Of a stretch of DNA of 64,000 nt, positions 63,694-64,000 are shown in pieces; positions within the stretch are counted from its first letter, which is position 1, and each line of letters starts with the position of its first letter. The notes beneath the pieces are model-generated. The model saw only the letters and a list, made by a program, of their open reading frames with translations, searched no databases and was not told the DNA's origin. Both the position numbers and the translations under genes were made by a program. The stretch comes from an uncultured Acidobacteriia bacterium (GTDB lineage Bacteria > Acidobacteriota > Terriglobia > Bryobacterales > Bryobacteraceae), in the NCBI GenBank assembly GCA_903907865.1, contig CAIVPR010000141.1, positions 1 through 64,000 of the forward strand. Reading direction: 5' to 3'.

Positions 63694-64000
63694 GTGAGCA
63701 TAACCATGCTCGGCAACAGGGCCTTGCAAATGGCGATCCGCGGGAATCTGGTTTCGTTCCCGTCACAGGCGCCCATCTTCGGAAAACAGCCGCGACGCGA
63801 CCTGCAATGGCGCCTCGCAGTCCTCTACTTCATTAGGGGGTGGTCCACCCGCGAGATCGCGCGCCGCTACGGCTTGACGCGCGAACGCTGCGGACAGATC
63901 ATTTCCGACTGGCGCATCCGCGCGGTCAACATGGGGTATATCGAGGACGTGACGCCAGCGGACTCGACCGCTTTGGCGGAACTGGCGCGGTACTCGGACC
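63694..64000 (+). CDS. HTH (sigma region 4-like) DNA-binding protein, partial
   Basis: At least 102 codons, running off the right edge. The N-terminus is MSITMLGNRALQMAIRGN; then WRLAVLYFIRGWSTREIARRYGLTRERCGQIISDWRIRAV, a helix-turn-helix like region 4 of sigma factors or ECF-associated regulators. It resembles acidobacterial proteins of that shape that I recall only in general terms. The start is GTG 63694 (GAGAG upstream) or ATG 63706. Probably a transcriptional regulator. Confidence 0.65.
   Translation, partial: MSITMLGNRALQMAIRGNLVSFPSQAPIFGKQPRRDLQWRLAVLYFIRGWSTREIARRYGLTRERCGQIISDWRIRAVNMGYIEDVTPADSTALAELARYSD

Overview
The window looks like chromosomal DNA from a GC-rich acidobacterium of the Solibacter/Bryobacter type. 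The main pointers are a TIGR03435 ('soil-associated') protein, Planctomycete/Acidobacteria-style secreted families in pairs (DUF1501+DUF1800 and DUF1552+DUF1592), an HpnI-like hopanoid glycosyltransferase, a SelB factor and an Hfq with a long N-terminal extension. Taxonomy is inferred from gene content only. No rRNA, tRNA or CRISPR array was recognised.

Layout. 0-7 kb: the 5' part of an ECF sigma gene, apparently broken at position 139 by a foreign end, diverges from a three-gene heavy-metal RND efflux operon (CzcB/CzcA/CzcC type). 6-15 kb: mixed housekeeping and secreted genes (TIGR03435, a stop-interrupted Uma2 gene, NrdR, rhomboid, glutathione peroxidase, VOC protein, DUF1501/DUF1800). 15-20 kb: a minus-strand run of a periplasmic deacetylase-caspase-EF-hand-TPR fusion, an OLD-like ATPase and a TOPRIM/DUF3226 protein. 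20-26 kb: DHH phosphoesterase, Ldh-family dehydrogenase, a decayed membrane dipeptidase, alpha-L-fucosidase and an M20 peptidase. 26-28 kb: a second ATPase + TOPRIM-like pair. 28-38 kb: HpnI, SelB, Hfq, phosphoglucomutase, small accessory genes, DUF1552 and DUF1592.

38.3-49.3 kb is a tightly overlapping plus-strand operon that encodes almost every step from guanine/xanthine to glyoxylate: xanthine dehydrogenase (two subunits), guanine deaminase, OHCU decarboxylase, urate oxidase, HIU hydrolase, allantoate amidohydrolase, allantoinase, ureidoglycine aminohydrolase and ureidoglycolate amidohydrolase. It is a urea-free, plant-type ureide route that releases nitrogen as ammonia. A siroheme nitrite/sulfite reductase follows.

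51-52.4 kb is a small accessory patch (truncated P-loop protein, HNH endonuclease with a small partner). 52.5-57.2 kb is an iron-transport operon: an FTR1 permease fused to DUF2318, two FtsX/MacB-type permeases, and an ABC ATPase fused to a DtxR-type metalloregulator domain. A palindrome sits between the -10 box and the first start codon. 57.2-58.2 kb holds a RES/Xre-type toxin-antitoxin pair and a BrnA-like remnant. 58.2-62.6 kb is carAB. The right edge holds a secreted protein of unknown function, two tiny overlapping ORFs, a strong terminator and a partial HTH protein.

The items most worth following up are the caspase fusion and its ATPase/TOPRIM neighbours, the ATPase-DtxR fusion with its candidate operator, and the complete ureide operon, which has one apparently non-canonical start and a palindromic repeat inside allantoinase.
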